The notes under the pieces: generated by a model
Database searches by the model: none
What the model saw: only the letters and a program-made list of their open reading frames with translations
What the model was told of the DNA's origin: nothing
In this document: piece by piece, positions 62,929-64,000 of the stretch
Layout: every line of letters starts with the position of its first letter
Position numbering within the stretch: the stretch's first letter is position 1
Made by a program: the position numbers and the translations under genes
NCBI RefSeq assembly: GCF_900090145.1
Contig: NZ_FMHI01000002.1
Location: forward strand, 62,001-126,000
Origin: Streptomyces sp. WMMB 322
GTDB taxonomy: Bacteria > Actinomycetota > Actinomycetes > Streptomycetales > Streptomycetaceae
Direction: 5' to 3'
DNA: 64,000 nt

Positions 62929-64000
62929 GTGACCGACCGCACCGCAGCCGCACCGCACCGCCAGGACGGCCCCGACTGGTGGCGGCAGGCCGCCGTCTAC
63001 CAGATCTACCCCCGCAGCTTCGCCGACTCCGACGGCGACGGCCTGGGCGACATACCCGGCATCACCTCCCGGATGCCGTACCTGTCCGAGCTCGGCGTCG
63101 ACGCGGTCTGGCTGAGCCCCTTCTACCCGTCCGCGCTGGCGGACGGCGGCTACGACGTCGCCGACTACCGCAACGTCGACCCGCGTCTGGGCACGCTGGA
63201 GGACTTCGACGCGATGGTCGCCGAGGCTCACCGCTTCGGCATCAAGGTGATCATCGACATCGTCCCCAACCACACCTCGGAGGACCACGAGTGGTTCCAG
63301 CAGGCCCTGCGCGCCGAGCCCGGATCGCCCGAGCGGGAGCGCTACGTCTTCCGCCAGGGCAAGGGCGAGAACGGTGAACTGCCGCCCGCCGACTGGGAGT
63401 CCGCGTTCGGCGGCCCGGCCTGGACCCGGCTGCCCGACGGCTGGTGGTACCTGCACCTCTTCGCGCCGGAGCAGCCGGACCTCAACTGGGAGAACCCGGA
63501 GGTGCGCGAGGACTTCCGCAAGACCCTGCGGTTCTGGTCGGACCGCGGCGTGGACGGCTACCGCATCGACGTGGCCAACGCCCTGATGAAGGACCTCGAG
63601 GACCCGCTGCGCGACCTGGGCCCGCGGCCCTACGACGAGCAGATGGCGGAGATGGAGGACGGCAGCCACCCGTTCTGGGACCGCGACGAGGTCCACGAGA
63701 TCTACCGGGACTGGCGCGAGATCTTCAACGAGTACGACCCGCCCCGCGTCGGCATCGCCGAGGCGTGGGTGAAGAACCACCGCCTGGTGCTCTACGCACG
63801 TCCCGAGGGCCTCGGCCAGGCCTTCAACTTCAACTATCTGAAGACCGGTTGGGACGCCCGGGAGCTCCGCGAGGTCATCGACGTCTCGCTGCGCACGGCC
63901 CAGGAGGCCGGGGCTTCCGCGACGTGGGTGCTCTCCAACCACGACGTCGTCAGGCACGCTTCGCGCTTCGCGCTCCCCGACGGCGCCGACAGCAACGAAT
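62929..64000 (+). CDS. GH13 alpha-glucosidase (second copy, cut by window end)
   Basis: Only the first 357 codons are in the window. GTG at 62929 follows GAGG. All visible GH13 regions are intact: IIDIVPNHTSEDHEWF, GYRIDVANA, GIAEAW and WVLSNHDVV. It resembles the first copy over its whole visible length, with AVYQIYPRSFADSDGDGLGD as the entry motif. The two may differ in linkage or chain-length preference. The C-terminal sheet domain lies outside the window. Confidence 0.92.
   Translation, partial: MTDRTAAAPHRQDGPDWWRQAAVYQIYPRSFADSDGDGLGDIPGITSRMPYLSELGVDAVWLSPFYPSALADGGYDVADYRNVDPRLGTLEDFDAMVAEAHRFGIKVIIDIVPNHTSEDHEWFQQALRAEPGSPERERYVFRQGKGENGELPPADWESAFGGPAWTRLPDGWWYLHLFAPEQPDLNWENPEVREDFRKTLRFWSDRGVDGYRIDVANALMKDLEDPLRDLGPRPYDEQMAEMEDGSHPFWDRDEVHEIYRDWREIFNEYDPPRVGIAEAWVKNHRLVLYARPEGLGQAFNFNYLKTGWDARELREVIDVSLRTAQEAGASATWVLSNHDVVRHASRFALPDGADSNE

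Overview
The window is high-GC actinomycete chromosome, most likely Streptomyces or a close relative. The grounds are the strong G/C bias at third codon positions, many GTG starts behind GGAGG-type ribosome sites, several stress/sporulation-type (SigB/F) sigma factors, and typical streptomycete families: DUF6098, YceI, SigE-family sigma factor, secreted amidase and M23 enzymes, and sugar ABC transporters without their own ATPase. No CRISPR array, rRNA, integrase or transposase gene was recognised. Two tRNA genes (Arg-ACG and Ser-GCT) lie near 45.5-45.9 kb.

Layout. 0-12 kb is a stress/redox region: a partial SigB/F sigma factor, two paralogous hemerythrin-like proteins, an MBL-fold hydrolase, a three-gene operon (class I methyltransferase, CDGSH/carboxylate-amine-ligase fusion, haem-oxygenase-like iron enzyme), a DUF6098-DksA/TraR fusion, and two more SigB/F sigma factors. 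12-17 kb holds a decayed MarR gene whose promoter/operator still looks intact, a 14-TM-type exporter with three carboxypeptidase-regulatory-like domains, and a YceI protein that begins with the same kind of domain. 17-19.7 kb holds two secreted peptidoglycan hydrolases and a 62-codon remnant of a methyltransferase.

19.8-28 kb is an aromatic-type catabolic cluster. A leftward group encodes a class III extradiol dioxygenase (LigA-like and LigB-like subunits), a citrate-synthase/citryl-CoA-lyase-like protein, a class III CoA-transferase, an MDR oxidoreductase and an IclR regulator. A rightward pair encodes an MFS carrier and an amidohydrolase. The same 14-base dyad lies in front of the CoA-transferase and the MFS gene, which suggests a single IclR regulon. 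28-37 kb carries an alpha/beta hydrolase, a DHFR-like reductase, a MetE-like protein, an SDR with its AraC neighbour, and a cytoplasmic PaoABC-like molybdenum aldehyde oxidoreductase.

37-46 kb is mixed and partly eroded: a Pro/Gln-rich membrane protein, a PP2C phosphatase and a STAS protein, then a truncated cation-efflux remnant, a frameshifted NUDIX gene, lineage-specific proteins and a compact sigma-factor operon ending at a strong terminator beside the tRNA genes. 46-56 kb has a very large PAS/pseudo-kinase/receiver protein, an acyl-CoA synthetase, a lipoprotein, a small beta/gamma-crystallin-like secreted protein, a SigE-family sigma factor and a DUF1906 secreted hydrolase. 56-64 kb is an alpha-glucoside uptake locus: a divergent LacI regulator, binding lipoprotein, two permeases and two GH13 alpha-glucosidases, the second cut by the window end.

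Start codons, domain calls and motifs were read from the sequence by eye. Family assignments rest on recognised motifs, and no database search was run.
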